Origin: Bradyrhizobium embrapense | GTDB taxonomy: Bacteria; Pseudomonadota; Alphaproteobacteria; Rhizobiales; Xanthobacteraceae | Assembly: GCF_001189235.2 (NCBI RefSeq) | Contig: NZ_LFIP02000003.1 | Coordinates: 248,001 to 312,000 of the forward strand | Direction: 5' to 3' | Length of the DNA: 64,000 nucleotides | Part shown: piece after piece, positions 47,618 to 58,065 of the stretch | Position numbering within the stretch: position 1 is the stretch's first letter | Layout: each line of letters opens with the position of its first letter | The notes under the pieces: generated by a model | What the model saw: only the letters and a program-made list of their open reading frames with translations | The model's database searches: none | Told to the model about the DNA's origin: nothing | Translations under genes and position numbers: made by a program

Positions 47618-48037
47618 TCAAACCAGCCGCCAGGCGGCCGCAATGACCTCGTGCAGCCCCCCGGTGACCTTGAGATCGCCGATCTGTTCCGGCGCCAGCC
47701 ATTTGAAATCGTCGTGCTCGTCGTTCAGCACGGGCTCGCGGAAGGCCCAGCGCGCCGCGAACGTCATGATCAGATAGTGCCCGGTGGCGGGGCCGGTCGG
47801 CAGCACCTCGCGCCAGCCGGCCAACCCCACTATCTCGACCCTGAGGCCCGTCTCCTCGTCGATCTCCCGGTGCAGGGCGGTGTGCAGGGTCTCGCCGAAC
47901 TCGACCCGGCCGCCGGGCAGCGAATAGAAGCCCTTGCCCGGCGAGCGGGCGCGGCGCACCAGCAGCACCTTGCCGTCGCGGAAAATCACGCCGGAGACGG
48001 CGAGCTGCGGGCGGATCGGAGGTTCGGGAGGGCTCAA
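47618..48037 (-). CDS. NUDIX hydrolase
   Basis: 139 residues. A complete Nudix box is visible, starting GGRVEFGETLHTALHREIDE and closing ETGL (Gx5Ex7REUxEExGU). Hydrolyses a nucleoside diphosphate linked to another moiety; the substrate (ADP-ribose, oxidised nucleotide or other) is not fixed by sequence. Short gap to the TIGR02301 gene, same strand. Confidence 0.92.
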   Translation of the reverse strand: MSPPEPPIRPQLAVSGVIFRDGKVLLVRRARSPGKGFYSLPGGRVEFGETLHTALHREIDEETGLRVEIVGLAGWREVLPTGPATGHYLIMTFAARWAFREPVLNDEHDDFKWLAPEQIGDLKVTGGLHEVIAAAWRLV

Positions 48038-48075
48038 GACGACAACCAGTTTTGACGGCCATCATGCCCGATAAA

Positions 48076-48576
48076 TCAGGCGCCCGCCATGATGCTCTCG
48101 ACATCGGCCTCTGCGGCGCCGTTGATGACACCGGCCGTCTGCATCACCAGCGGCTTGACCCAGACGATCGCCTGCTCGGCGAGCGCGACCCGGCTCTTGT
48201 CCTGGTGCAATTGCCGCATCGCGGCGCCGACCTCGGTCAGGATCCTGGTCATGCTGTCGGTGAGCTGATCGAATTCGGCCCGGATACTGGCGTTCGCCAT
48301 CTCATAGGCCTCGATCGCGAGGTCGCGTGCCTTGAAATTGGACGCGGTGAAATGCTCGGCATAGGACAGCGGCTGCCATTCCAGGAAATCGTCGGCGCAT
48401 TCCGGCAGGTCCGGGACCATCTCCAGCAACATGATGGCTTCGTTGAAGTGATTGAGGTAGTCGGTCGCAAGCCCGGTGCGGGGATTGATGTTGGCGGCGC
48501 GCAACTGCGCCGCCCGCGCCTCGTCGGGGTACGTCGGTCGCGGGGAAGAGCCCGCTATGGCGGCCGTTGAGGTCAT
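48076..48576 (-). CDS. Conserved hypothetical helical protein, 166 aa
   Basis: Acidic, almost all helix, no signal peptide or membrane segment. Contains LATDYLNHFNEAIMLLEMVPDLPE, FLEWQPLSYAEHF and a long heptad-like stretch (about 95-150). It reads like a conserved rhizobial protein, without named family. Divergent from the SRAP gene. Confidence 0.75.
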   Translation of the reverse strand: MTSTAAIAGSSPRPTYPDEARAAQLRAANINPRTGLATDYLNHFNEAIMLLEMVPDLPECADDFLEWQPLSYAEHFTASNFKARDLAIEAYEMANASIRAEFDQLTDSMTRILTEVGAAMRQLHQDKSRVALAEQAIVWVKPLVMQTAGVINGAAEADVESIMAGA

Positions 48577-48638
48577 TGGTCGCAGTCTTTAACGGTCCAA
48601 GTTAAGGCGGAATAAACGGATACCACCCGGGACAGGAT

Positions 48639-49400
48639 ATGTGCGGACGCTTTGTCATTACCTCGCCGCCGGCGGCCTTGCGAGAGATGTTCGGCTACAT
48701 CGAGCAGCCGAATTTTCCGCCGCGGTATAATGTTGCGCCGACCCAGCCGATCCCCGTCGTGCTGCTGCAGAATGGCGGCCGGCATTTTCAATTGATGCGC
48801 TGGGGCCTGATCCCGTCCTGGGTCAAGGATCCCCGCACGTTCTCGCTTTTGATCAACGCCCGCTCCGAAACGGTGCGAGAGAAGCCGGCCTTCAAGAACG
48901 CGATCAAGCGGCGCCGCGCGCTGATCCCGGCCGACGGCTATTACGAATGGCAGGATGCCGGCGGCCGCAAGCGGCCGTTCTTCATCCATCGCCGCGACGG
49001 CCATCCGCTCGCCTTCGCCGCGCTGGCCGAGACCTGGATGGGACCGAACGGCGAGGAGCAGGACACGGTCGCGATCGTCACCGCACCCGCGAGTCCCGAC
49101 CTCGCGCAACTGCATCACCGCGTGCCGGTCACGATCCGGCCCGAGCAATTCGCGCGCTGGCTCGACTGCCTGCCCAACGATGTCGACGACGTGATGCCGA
49201 TGCTGAAGGGGCCCGACGTCGGCGAGTTCGCCTGGCACCAGGTGACGATGCGCGTCAACGCCGTCGCCAACGACGACGCACAATTGCTGCTGCCGATGAC
49301 CGCCGAGGAGATCGCAGCGGAGGATGCGCCGGCGCCGAAGAAGGCCGCGCCGCGCAAGACGCCGGTGCGCGAGGACGACGGGCAGGGCTCGTTATTCTAG
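48639..49400 (+). CDS. SOS response-associated peptidase / abasic-site shield (SRAP, YedK/HMCES family)
   Basis: 253 residues. Forms a protective covalent link to abasic sites in single-stranded DNA. The required residues are visible: Cys2 after Met1 removal (MCGRF), Asn73 and Arg75 (NARSET), Glu103 (GYYEW) and His159 (LHHRVPV). A Lys/Pro/Ala tail of about 25 residues extends the C-terminus. I see no clear alphaproteobacterial LexA box (GTTC-N7-GTTC) just upstream, so SOS control is not evident. Confidence 0.95.
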   Translation: MCGRFVITSPPAALREMFGYIEQPNFPPRYNVAPTQPIPVVLLQNGGRHFQLMRWGLIPSWVKDPRTFSLLINARSETVREKPAFKNAIKRRRALIPADGYYEWQDAGGRKRPFFIHRRDGHPLAFAALAETWMGPNGEEQDTVAIVTAPASPDLAQLHHRVPVTIRPEQFARWLDCLPNDVDDVMPMLKGPDVGEFAWHQVTMRVNAVANDDAQLLLPMTAEEIAAEDAPAPKKAAPRKTPVREDDGQGSLF

Positions 49401-49492
49401 CGGCAGGAGCGCGATGCGCGAGGAGGATCACGCGCCGCTCTTCCCACATCGTCGTCCCGGCCTTCGCCGGGGCGACACTGAGCGTGCGGAGA

Positions 49493-49888
49493 TCACCCCT
49501 TCACCGACGCGACGCCCTCGATCTCGATCAGCATCTTCGGATTGGGCAGCGCCACCACGACGCAGGTGGTGCGGGCGGGATAGGGCGCGGGGCCAAACGC
49601 GCCGGCATAGAGCGCGTTCATCGTGGCGACGTCGCTGGCGCGGGTCAGCAGCACGTTGACCTTGACGAGATCGCGCATCGTCGCGCCCGCTTCATTCAGC
49701 ACGCGTTTGAAATTGGTCACGACATTGGCGAACTGCGCCTCGAAACCGTCGGGCAGCTCGCGGTTGGCGTCGAAGCCGGGAATGCCCGAGATGAACAGGA
49801 GATCGCCGACGCGGGCGCCGAACGAGAGCGGCGGCGCCTGGATGCCGGGCGGAGGAGGGAAGTGCTTGATCGCTGTGTTTTCTGTCAT
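49493..49888 (-). CDS. RidA-family (YjgF/UK114) enamine/imine deaminase
   Basis: 131 residues. The key Arg is in PARTTCVVVALP and the terminal Glu in MLIEIEGVA, consistent with an active RidA-type deaminase that clears reactive enamines. FISGIPGFDANRE and FANVVTNFKRVLNEAG are typical of the larger-N-terminus subgroup. It follows the YeeE-type pair on the same strand within about 5 bases. Confidence 0.88.
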   Translation of the reverse strand: MTENTAIKHFPPPPGIQAPPLSFGARVGDLLFISGIPGFDANRELPDGFEAQFANVVTNFKRVLNEAGATMRDLVKVNVLLTRASDVATMNALYAGAFGPAPYPARTTCVVVALPNPKMLIEIEGVASVKG

Positions 49889-49892
49889 GAGG

Positions 49893-50372
49893 TCACCCGT
49901 CTGCGCGAGATGGAAGGGGAGAAGGTTCGATGGCGCGCGGCGAAGCGGCACGCCGGCGCCAGAGATTCTTGCCGAGCAGATTCTGGCCGATCATGCCGGC
50001 CAGCATCGCGATGACGAACACCACGATCGGCAGCGAGAGCCCGGCAAGATTGACCAATGCGGGGCCGGGGCAGATGCCGGCGAGGCCCCAGCCGATGCCG
50101 AACAGGATTGCGCCCCCGACCAGCGGCGCATCGATGTCGTTGCGGTCAGGCCAGAGGAAGCGCGCCGAGAAGGCGGGCGCGGTGCGCCGCCGCGCGATCG
50201 CAAAGCCGGTTGCTGCGACCGCGACCGCACCCGCCATCACGAAGGCGAGCGTCGCATCCCAGGCGCCGAACAGATCGAGGAAGCCGAGCACCTTCTGCGG
50301 ATCGGTCATGCCCGAGATCAGCAGGCCCGCGCCGAAGATCAGCCCGCACACGAAGCTTGCAAGAACCGGCAT
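49893..50372 (-). CDS. YeeE/YedE (DUF6691)-type membrane protein
   Basis: 159 residues, four or five membrane segments, with GISG-type opening (AGLLISGMTDPQKVLGFLD) and the GWGLAGICPGPALVNL block containing a conserved Cys. Partner of the next upstream gene. Such pairs (PmpB type) are thought to move sulfur compounds such as thiosulfate, as with E. coli YeeE. Confidence 0.87.
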   Translation of the reverse strand: MPVLASFVCGLIFGAGLLISGMTDPQKVLGFLDLFGAWDATLAFVMAGAVAVAATGFAIARRRTAPAFSARFLWPDRNDIDAPLVGGAILFGIGWGLAGICPGPALVNLAGLSLPIVVFVIAMLAGMIGQNLLGKNLWRRRAASPRAIEPSPLPSRADG

Positions 50373-50374
50373 GG

Positions 50375-50800
50375 CTAGCCTCCGATCCCGTGCCTGACGA
50401 TGGCGACCGTGATGATCGCCGCCGTCATGAAGATGAACGTCGCCACGATCGAGCGGCCGGACAGCCGTGCGAAGCCGCAGACGCCGTGGCCCGAGGTGCA
50501 GCCATTGCCCATCCTTGTGCCGAATCCGACCAGCAGGCCTGCGATCGCGGTCACCACGAGGCTCGCATTCATCGCCGGCCGCGGCAGCGGCGCGCCGAAT
50601 AGCGCCGCGATCAGGGGCGCCGCGATCAGTCCCGCGATGAACGCGATGCGCCAGAAGCGGTCGGCGGTACCGGGCTGGAGCAGGCCGCCGACGATGCCGG
50701 TGACCCCTGCGATCCGCCCGGTCAACAGCATCAGGAGCGCGGCGGCGAGGCCGATCAGTGCGCCGCCGGCGAAGCCGGAAACTGGGGTGAAATCGTGCAT
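50375..50800 (-). CDS. YeeE/YedE-type membrane protein, partner subunit
   Basis: 141 residues, four membrane segments, with the hallmark GNGCTSGHGVCGFARLSGRS around the substrate-relay Cys. Its stop and the DUF6691 start are two bases apart, so the halves are co-translated and together equal one full-length YeeE. The BigR repressor and beta-lactamase-fold sulfur dioxygenase often seen with PmpAB are absent here. Confidence 0.9.
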   Translation of the reverse strand: MHDFTPVSGFAGGALIGLAAALLMLLTGRIAGVTGIVGGLLQPGTADRFWRIAFIAGLIAAPLIAALFGAPLPRPAMNASLVVTAIAGLLVGFGTRMGNGCTSGHGVCGFARLSGRSIVATFIFMTAAIITVAIVRHGIGG

Positions 50801-50997
50801 CGGTGCGGGTCCCTGTTGCGCAAACTCCTCAGCGATGGCGCAAAGCGGTGGGCGCACATGCGCCGATGGTCGCGTGGCTGCGTGGCCGATGATAGACTCC
50901 GCGACAACATGAACAAGCGCAATCCCGCGTGTTTTGCCGGCATTTCGAGGTGCCGCCGCCCGGTCGGATTGCCGCGATTCGATCTGGAGAATTCCCC

Positions 50998-51432
50998 ATG
51001 AGACTGTCATCCGCCGCCCGCGCCGTGCTGTTTGCGCTGGCGCTGCTCACCGGATCGTCCGCCGCGCTGGCCGACGAGGGCGCGGTGACGCTCGTCATCT
51101 TCAAGGGCGGCTGGATCTTCGGCGGCTCCGCCGGCAAGGGCGTCCTGACCTTCCACGGCCAGACCTATGGGCTCACGGCGGGCGGACTGGATTACGGCCT
51201 CGTGTTCGGCGGCTCGCAGACCACGTTGCAGGGGCGGGTGCGCAATATCCGCCGCGCCCAGGATATCGCCGGCGTCTACGCCGCGGCGGGCATGGGCGTT
51301 GCGCTCGGCGCCGGCGTGCGCGGCATCCTGTTGACCAACCAGAACGGTGCCGTGCTCGAACTGAGCGGCAAGCAGATCGGGCTGATGGCCAATGTCGATC
51401 TCAGCGGGCTTGCGATCACGTTGAAGGAATAG
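50998..51432 (+). CDS. Exported EipA/DUF1134-like envelope protein
   Basis: 144 residues with a signal peptide (about 1-25, ending ALA). The mature part alternates Gly-rich strands (GVLTFHGQTYGLTAGGLDYG, GRVRNIRRAQDIAGVYAAAG, NGAVLELSGKQIGL), a pattern close to the Brucella envelope-integrity protein EipA family. The assignment is by pattern resemblance, so moderate. A GGAGAATT site precedes the ATG. Confidence 0.68.
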   Translation: MRLSSAARAVLFALALLTGSSAALADEGAVTLVIFKGGWIFGGSAGKGVLTFHGQTYGLTAGGLDYGLVFGGSQTTLQGRVRNIRRAQDIAGVYAAAGMGVALGAGVRGILLTNQNGAVLELSGKQIGLMANVDLSGLAITLKE

Positions 51433-51437
51433 CGCTT

Positions 51438-51482
51438 CGTCATTCCGGGGGCTCGCGCTAAGAAGCACGCCCCGGAATGACG
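51438..51482. repeat. Short CGTCATTCCGGGG palindromic repeat
   Basis: CGTCATTCCGGGG at the left and CCCCGGAATGACG at the right, 13 bp perfect, with about 19 bases between. Same family as 20731-20835. It lies between convergent genes and may terminate both. Confidence 0.88.
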
Positions 51483-51506
51483 GAGAAAGTCGCTCCATCC
51501 GGAGGT

Positions 51507-52025
51507 CTATGCGATCGTCTCGGCGAGGTCACGCCACGGCTGCAACGTCCAGTGCCCGGACGCTGCACCTGACGGCGACGGCAATACGAACACATCAGGA
51601 AAGCCGCTTGTTGCCGGCTGCCGCCCGAGCACAAGCGCGCTGGTCGGCTTGTTGTAGAACAGGCTCGCGGCCTTCCTGCTGGTGAAGGCGATGGTCTTCG
51701 GCCGGAACGTCTCGATCTTCGCCCTGAAGCCCACGACATCGAACGAGTCCCGTGCAATCTCGTGATCCATCCCGGCGCCGGTCTTGCAGAGATCGGTGAA
51801 GCCGATGCCGAGTTCCAGCAGCGCGGTGAACTCATCCGGCAGATAGAGCCGCGGCGTGATGCCGGCCTCATGCAGCGCGCGCCAGAATCGATTGCCGGGA
51901 TGCGCGTAGTAGTGCCCGACCGCGGCAGACCGCGTGCTGGCCGCGGTGCCGACGAACACCAGGCGCAGATCGGCGCGGAGCTGGTCGGGAAGGCGGTGGA
52001 GGTTGGTGTCGGGCAGGTCGCTCAT
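51507..52025 (-). CDS. Mismatch-specific uracil/thymine-DNA glycosylase (Mug family)
   Basis: 172 residues. Motif A-like VFVGTAASTRSAAVGHYYAHPGN-type opening (GTAAST, GHYYAHPGNRFW) and the C-terminal LPSPSGAASGHW loop are those of Mug/TDG family enzymes, which remove U or T from G mismatches. Full length. The Asn of the classic GINPG motif is replaced in GTAAST, as in other rhizobial members, which may change specificity. Confidence 0.85.
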   Translation of the reverse strand: MSDLPDTNLHRLPDQLRADLRLVFVGTAASTRSAAVGHYYAHPGNRFWRALHEAGITPRLYLPDEFTALLELGIGFTDLCKTGAGMDHEIARDSFDVVGFRAKIETFRPKTIAFTSRKAASLFYNKPTSALVLGRQPATSGFPDVFVLPSPSGAASGHWTLQPWRDLAETIA

Positions 52026-52268
52026 CCGGGCTCCTGCCTACCGCATGGCCAAAATATCGAAAACAACCCCATGCACAGTAGCCGGCGGCGTGTCGGCGCT
52101 CGATACGGCCACTTGACATGTCGGGCAACTCAGCGGCACTATTCTATTATTCCGAAAGTTGTGCAGGCGCGCCCCACCCCGCGCCAGGGACATGGCCGTA
52201 ACTATATGCGACCGCCTGCCATCCGCCGAGCGAGGCCGCCGCTCGATTCGCCCTGATCTCATCGGGCA

Positions 52269-52664
52269 CTAGCGCACCGGCTCCTTGATCTCGTCTTCGG
52301 CCGTCGCCGCCTGCGCCGGCGCCGTCGCACGCACCATCAGGAACCGTCCCGAGAACGCCGTGCCGCGGATGCTCCAGCGGCCGTCGATCTCGGTCGCGTC
52401 GGCATTGACGGCGCCTTCATAGTGCACGGTGTCGTAGCCGTAGCCCGATGGCTCGTAGCGCTTGACGAACGTCACCGCGTTGCCGGAACGGTGACCCGCG
52501 AGCGAGGCATTGTGGGTGCTGATCGGGCAGCCCGGCGCGACGCAGGGTTCGGTCACGCTGCCGCCGAGCGCGCCGCCGGCGTCGATCAGCGTCGCCAGGA
52601 ACGTGACCATGCCGCTCGGCTGCATGTAGCTGCCGTCCCAGACGCCGGTGAGATTGTCGTCCAT
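52269..52664 (-). CDS. Hypothetical beta-rich protein, 131 aa
   Basis: No signal peptide. It begins MDDNLTGVWDGSYMQPSG, has a Cys pair (EPCVAPGCPI), and strands with regular aromatic spacing (YGYDTVHYEGAVN, IDGRWSIRGTAFSGRF). This looks like a small lipocalin-like or avidin-like barrel, but no family can be named. It is divergent from the monooxygenase gene, with 157 bases between. Confidence 0.65.
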   Translation of the reverse strand: MDDNLTGVWDGSYMQPSGMVTFLATLIDAGGALGGSVTEPCVAPGCPISTHNASLAGHRSGNAVTFVKRYEPSGYGYDTVHYEGAVNADATEIDGRWSIRGTAFSGRFLMVRATAPAQAATAEDEIKEPVR

Positions 52665-52821
52665 GTCGCTGGCCCGGATGTCCGCGCGTTGAGCTGCTGG
52701 GATCGATGTGGTGCAGGCAGCGCCTCAACGCAAGTCGCACGCGCGGCGGCGCGGTTGCCTGATCCGGCAAAACGGTCTGTAATCCGGCGCAACAGATCAA
52801 GAAGAATTTTGGGAGCTGACA

Positions 52822-54501
52822 ATGACGGGAGAGCCGAAAACCCATTTCGAGGTGATCGTGGTCGGCGCCGGCGTCGCCGGCATCTACCAGATCAAGCGGC
52901 TCGCCGATCTCGGCATCGACGCCACCGTGCTGGAAGCCGCGCCCGATCTCGGCGGCACCTGGTACTGGAACCGGTATCCCGGCTGCCGTTTTGACTCGGA
53001 GAGCTACACCTACGGCTTCTCGTTCTCGCGCGAGCTGCTCGACGAATGGCACTGGAAGGAGCGCTTCTCCGGCCAGCCCGAGAACCTGCGCTACCTCAAC
53101 TACGTCGCCGACAAGTTCGACCTGCGCAAATACATGCAGTTTGGCTGCAAGGTCGAGGCGATGCGGTTCGACGCGGCGCGCGATCTCTGGCAGTTGAAGA
53201 TCAGCGACGGCCGCACGCTCACCTGCCACTTCGTCGTGCTGGGGATCGGTCTCTTGTCGGCGCCGACCATGCCGCGCGTGCCCGGCATCGATGACTTCAA
53301 TGGGCTTTCTTTCCACACCTACTATTGGCCGCACGAGCCGGTCGATCTCTCCGGCAAGAAGGTCGCCGTGATCGGCACCGGCGCGACAGGCATTCAGGTG
53401 ATCGGAGAGATCGCCGACAAGGTCGGCGAGCTCACCGTGTTCCAGCGCCGGCCCAACTGGAGCGCGCCGCTCAACAACAGCGAAATCTCGGAAGCCGAAA
53501 TGGCCGACATCCGCGCGCGCTATGACGAGATCTTCGCCGCCTGCGCGCTGACGCCGGGCAGCTTCGTCCACGGCCCCGACAAGCGCGGCTTCCACGAGGT
53601 GAGCCGCGAGGAGCGGCTTGCGCTGTGGGACAGGCTCTACGACGAGCCCGGCTTCGGCATCTGGCTGGCAAACTTCCGCGAGATCTTCATGGATGAAGCC
53701 GCCAATGCGGAGCTGTCGGAATACATCGCAGGCCGCATCCGCCAACGCGTGAAGGATCCTGATGTCGCCGAAAAGCTGATCCCGAAAGATCACGGCTTCG
53801 GCGTGCAGCGCCTGCCGTTGGAGACCAACTATTTCGAGGCCTACAACCGCGACAACGTCCATCTCGTCGATCTCAGCGAGACGCCGCTGCTCCGCGTCAC
53901 CGAGACGGGCCTGCGTACCACCGCGCGCGACTACGCGTTCGACATCATCGTCTACGCCACCGGCTTCGACGCTATCACCGGCGCCTACGACCTGATCGAC
54001 ATCGTAGGCATCGGCGGCGAAAAGCTCGCCGACAAATGGAAGCACGCGCCCTCGACCTTCCTCGGCATGATGGTCCACGGCTTCCCGAACCTGTTGATGC
54101 CCACGGGCCCGCAAAGCGCCTCCGCCTCGACGAACTTTCCGCGCGGCATCGAGAACGGCGTCAACTGGTGCACCAATTTGCTGCAATACATGTGGGACCG
54201 CGGCCTGACCCGCGCCGACGCGACGCTCGAGGCGCAGCAGCGCTGGACCGCTCATGTCGTCAAGATGTACGAGATCATGCTGATGCGCAAAGCCAAGGGC
54301 TGGTTCACCGGCTACAACTCCAACGTCCCGGGCCATGAGGAGGGGACGGTGAGGTATTTCGTCTACAACGGCGGCACGCCGAAGTTTCTGGGGATCATCA
54401 ACCGCGTCGCGGCGGAGGGGTATCGGGAGATTGAGTTTAGGGCTGGGGCGCGGAGTGCCTTGCATGCAGCGGCCACTGGCTTGTCGGGCTCAGTGGCGTA
54501 A
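52822..54501 (+). CDS. Baeyer-Villiger-type flavin monooxygenase
   Basis: 559 residues, cytoplasmic. Oxidises a ketone to an ester or lactone with FAD, NADPH and O2. An FAD Rossmann motif GAGVAG is at 15-20. The type I BVMO fingerprint FNGLSFHTYYWP is at 159-170 (FxGxxxHxxxWP). A second Rossmann motif GTGATG is at 185-190 for NADPH. DLGGTWYWNRYPGCRFD is also typical. Length matches cyclohexanone-monooxygenase-like enzymes. Substrate unknown. The VOC gene follows at 36 bases. Confidence 0.92.
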   Translation: MTGEPKTHFEVIVVGAGVAGIYQIKRLADLGIDATVLEAAPDLGGTWYWNRYPGCRFDSESYTYGFSFSRELLDEWHWKERFSGQPENLRYLNYVADKFDLRKYMQFGCKVEAMRFDAARDLWQLKISDGRTLTCHFVVLGIGLLSAPTMPRVPGIDDFNGLSFHTYYWPHEPVDLSGKKVAVIGTGATGIQVIGEIADKVGELTVFQRRPNWSAPLNNSEISEAEMADIRARYDEIFAACALTPGSFVHGPDKRGFHEVSREERLALWDRLYDEPGFGIWLANFREIFMDEAANAELSEYIAGRIRQRVKDPDVAEKLIPKDHGFGVQRLPLETNYFEAYNRDNVHLVDLSETPLLRVTETGLRTTARDYAFDIIVYATGFDAITGAYDLIDIVGIGGEKLADKWKHAPSTFLGMMVHGFPNLLMPTGPQSASASTNFPRGIENGVNWCTNLLQYMWDRGLTRADATLEAQQRWTAHVVKMYEIMLMRKAKGWFTGYNSNVPGHEEGTVRYFVYNGGTPKFLGIINRVAAEGYREIEFRAGARSALHAAATGLSGSVA

Positions 54502-54537
54502 AATGCAAGCGATACCATCCAGCTGGAAGGCGGGCGA

Positions 54538-54963
54538 ATGATCGATCACGTTTACATCTCCGTCACCAATATCGAGAAGTCGCTGGCCTTCTACTCTGAG
54601 GCGCTGAAGCCACTCGGCTGGAGGGTCTTCGGCAACTACGACTCCGCCTCGGGTCCCGAAGGCGTCCCTGATCTCTACGGCATCGTTGACGATGTCTACG
54701 GCAGCGGCAAGGCGGTCGGATCAAGCATCTGGCTGCGCCAACGCATGCCCGGCGAGACCGGGCTGTATCTCGGAATTGTCTGCAACACCAATGAGCTCGT
54801 CGACGCCGCCTACGCCGCCGCAATCAAGGCCGGCGGCACCGACGAGGGGCGACCAGCCGACCGCACCTACTTCGCCCCCGGCTACTACGCCGCCAACGTC
54901 GCCGACTTCGACGGCAATCGTTTCGAGTTCGTGCACAAGGCGTGGAACCCCAAGCGGACGTAG
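54538..54963 (+). CDS. VOC-superfamily (glyoxalase/dioxygenase-fold) protein
   Basis: 141 residues, begins MIDHVYISVTNIEKSLAFY, two beta-alpha-beta-beta-beta units, His3-type metal ligand and a C-terminal Glu (GNRFEFVHK). Enzyme type cannot be fixed within the superfamily. It follows the monooxygenase by 36 bases and may act on the same compound class. Confidence 0.88.
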   Translation: MIDHVYISVTNIEKSLAFYSEALKPLGWRVFGNYDSASGPEGVPDLYGIVDDVYGSGKAVGSSIWLRQRMPGETGLYLGIVCNTNELVDAAYAAAIKAGGTDEGRPADRTYFAPGYYAANVADFDGNRFEFVHKAWNPKRT

Positions 54964-54973
54964 CAGCAAGCCT

Positions 54974-55044
54974 GTAGCCCGCATGAGTGAAGCGATATGC
55001 GGGACCGGTGCAAACCCGGATATCGCTTTGCTCATTCGGGCTAC
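54974..55044. repeat. Inverted repeat GTAGCCCGCATGAG
   Basis: The left arm GTAGCCCGCATGAGTGAAGCGATAT is matched by ATATCGCTTTGCTCATTCGGGCTAC at the right (imperfect). A GCGGGACCGGTGCAAACCC centre separates them. It starts just after the VOC stop. A third dispersed repeat family. Confidence 0.8.
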
Positions 55045-55347
55045 CTGCTGCTTGCGGTTCGTCAATCAAGGCGACTGCACGTAGGCCGATTGACTGAACT
55101 CCGGAGGCGGACCAGCCGACCGTATCGTGAAGCTGTTGTGGCCCATGGCGGTTCTGTGAGGGACGACTACCGATCCAACCATGGACACGCTGGAGCCGGC
55201 AGGCCGCACATCGAACGGAAATGCGCAACCTTGCGGAGCTGCCCAGCGGGGTCGCCGTTGCCCGGATGTCGCCGTCGCTTCGCTCGTCCGAGCTGCTTGC
55301 TTCGAGAGCCGGATCATCAACGTTGATCTCAAGCCGTCGCCGCCGTC
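55045..55347. other. Stretch of about 300 bases without a supported gene
   Basis: Open frames exist on both strands (55066-55332 minus, 54997-55326 plus), but none has a ribosome site, a recognisable domain or typical third-position GC bias. It may be decayed coding sequence or a dispersed repeat; I cannot tell. Confidence 0.4.
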
Positions 55348-55743
55348 TCACATCGAGCAGCGAACATAAGGCGTTTCCACCGGCACCGGTTCCTTGGAGC
55401 TGAGCGTGATCGTGTTCTCTCCGGAGAGTTTCACGTCGAATGTGACGTCCGAAATCGCGATGCCGTCCGAGCAGGCCGCGACCATTCGTACATTCTGTCC
55501 ATCATCGTGCATCGATTTGACCGTGCACTTTTGAAAAGTGCCGGTGATTTGCTTTCCCTGCACGATCAAGCCGCCTGCATGGAGATCGGCATTCTGCTTG
55601 AACGCGAGCTTGTTGTTCACCTTGGTGAATATGTCGTTGCATGTCGAGGCGTCCATCGCCCAGGCCCCGTCCAAATTCCCGGCCTGTGTCGATCCCGATG
55701 GCGCAACGAGAAGGACGAATAACGCCGCAAGGTAGGCTTTCAT
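55348..55743 (-). CDS. Exported hypothetical protein, 131 aa
   Basis: Signal peptide (about 1-21, ending TQA-GN), then GNLDGAWAMDASTCNDIFTK and a small beta-rich domain with four Cys (STCND, FQKCTV, AACSDG, YVRCSM), likely two disulfides. Lower GC than neighbours. Similar small secreted proteins are scattered in Bradyrhizobium. ATG 55743 begins the signal peptide; the longer frame is not signal-like. Confidence 0.75.
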   Translation of the reverse strand: MKAYLAALFVLLVAPSGSTQAGNLDGAWAMDASTCNDIFTKVNNKLAFKQNADLHAGGLIVQGKQITGTFQKCTVKSMHDDGQNVRMVAACSDGIAISDVTFDVKLSGENTITLSSKEPVPVETPYVRCSM

Positions 55744-55944
55744 GAAACTCTCCAGTTGATGAGGCAATGTACAGCAGCATTCACTGTGGACCGGACGTGG
55801 GAATTATCGTCGTCTGCAAGGCAACCGGGATGGCACCTCCGACGGAGCCCCCGACTTTGAGCCTCATAGAAAGTGATGAGATCGCGGATCTTTCGTTGAT
55901 CCAGATCAAATCTGTGCGGCTCCCGGACGGGCGTGCCTTCAAAG

Positions 55945-55971
55945 CAAAAAAGACCGGGCTTTCGCCCGGCC
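55945..55971 (-). terminator. Intrinsic terminator of the thi operon
   Basis: On the minus strand GGCCGGGC-GAAA-GCCCGGTC forms an 8-bp stem (one G-U) with a GAAA tetraloop, followed directly by six T. It lies downstream of thiC. A second hairpin (ATGCCCGGC/GCCGGGCAT, 55988-56011) lies between it and the thiC stop. Confidence 0.9.
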
Positions 55972-56026
55972 TCTTCGCTTTTGACGGATGCCCGGCTCAG
56001 GGGCCGGGCATGACGAGCGGTGAATC

Positions 56027-57940
<1,914 letters not shown>

Positions 57941-57961
57941 TTAATTCGTGTCAGTTGAATT

Positions 57962-58046
57962 CGTCATTGCGAGCGCAGCGAAGCAATCCATGGACCCGCA
58001 AGCGGAGGAATGGATTGCTTCGTCGCTTGCGCTCCTCGCAATGACG
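57962..58046. repeat. Palindromic intergenic repeat, copy 5
   Basis: Same family as 23-106, with GCAATCCATGGA/AATGGATTGC inner arms. It lies inside the thi operon, between thiE and thiC, where a hairpin could tune thiC expression. Confidence 0.9.
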
Positions 58047-58065
58047 GTGGTGAGAGCTGTGTGCA

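Noticed and set aside
48600..48638. LexA/SOS box in front of the SRAP gene
   Set aside because: No GTTC-N7-GTTC or GAAC-N7-GAAC pattern is visible in the short upstream region.
55066..55332. 88-residue open frame on the minus strand between the VOC gene and the exported protein gene
   Set aside because: No ribosome site, no domain, low-complexity composition; possibly decayed sequence but not supportable as a gene or pseudogene.
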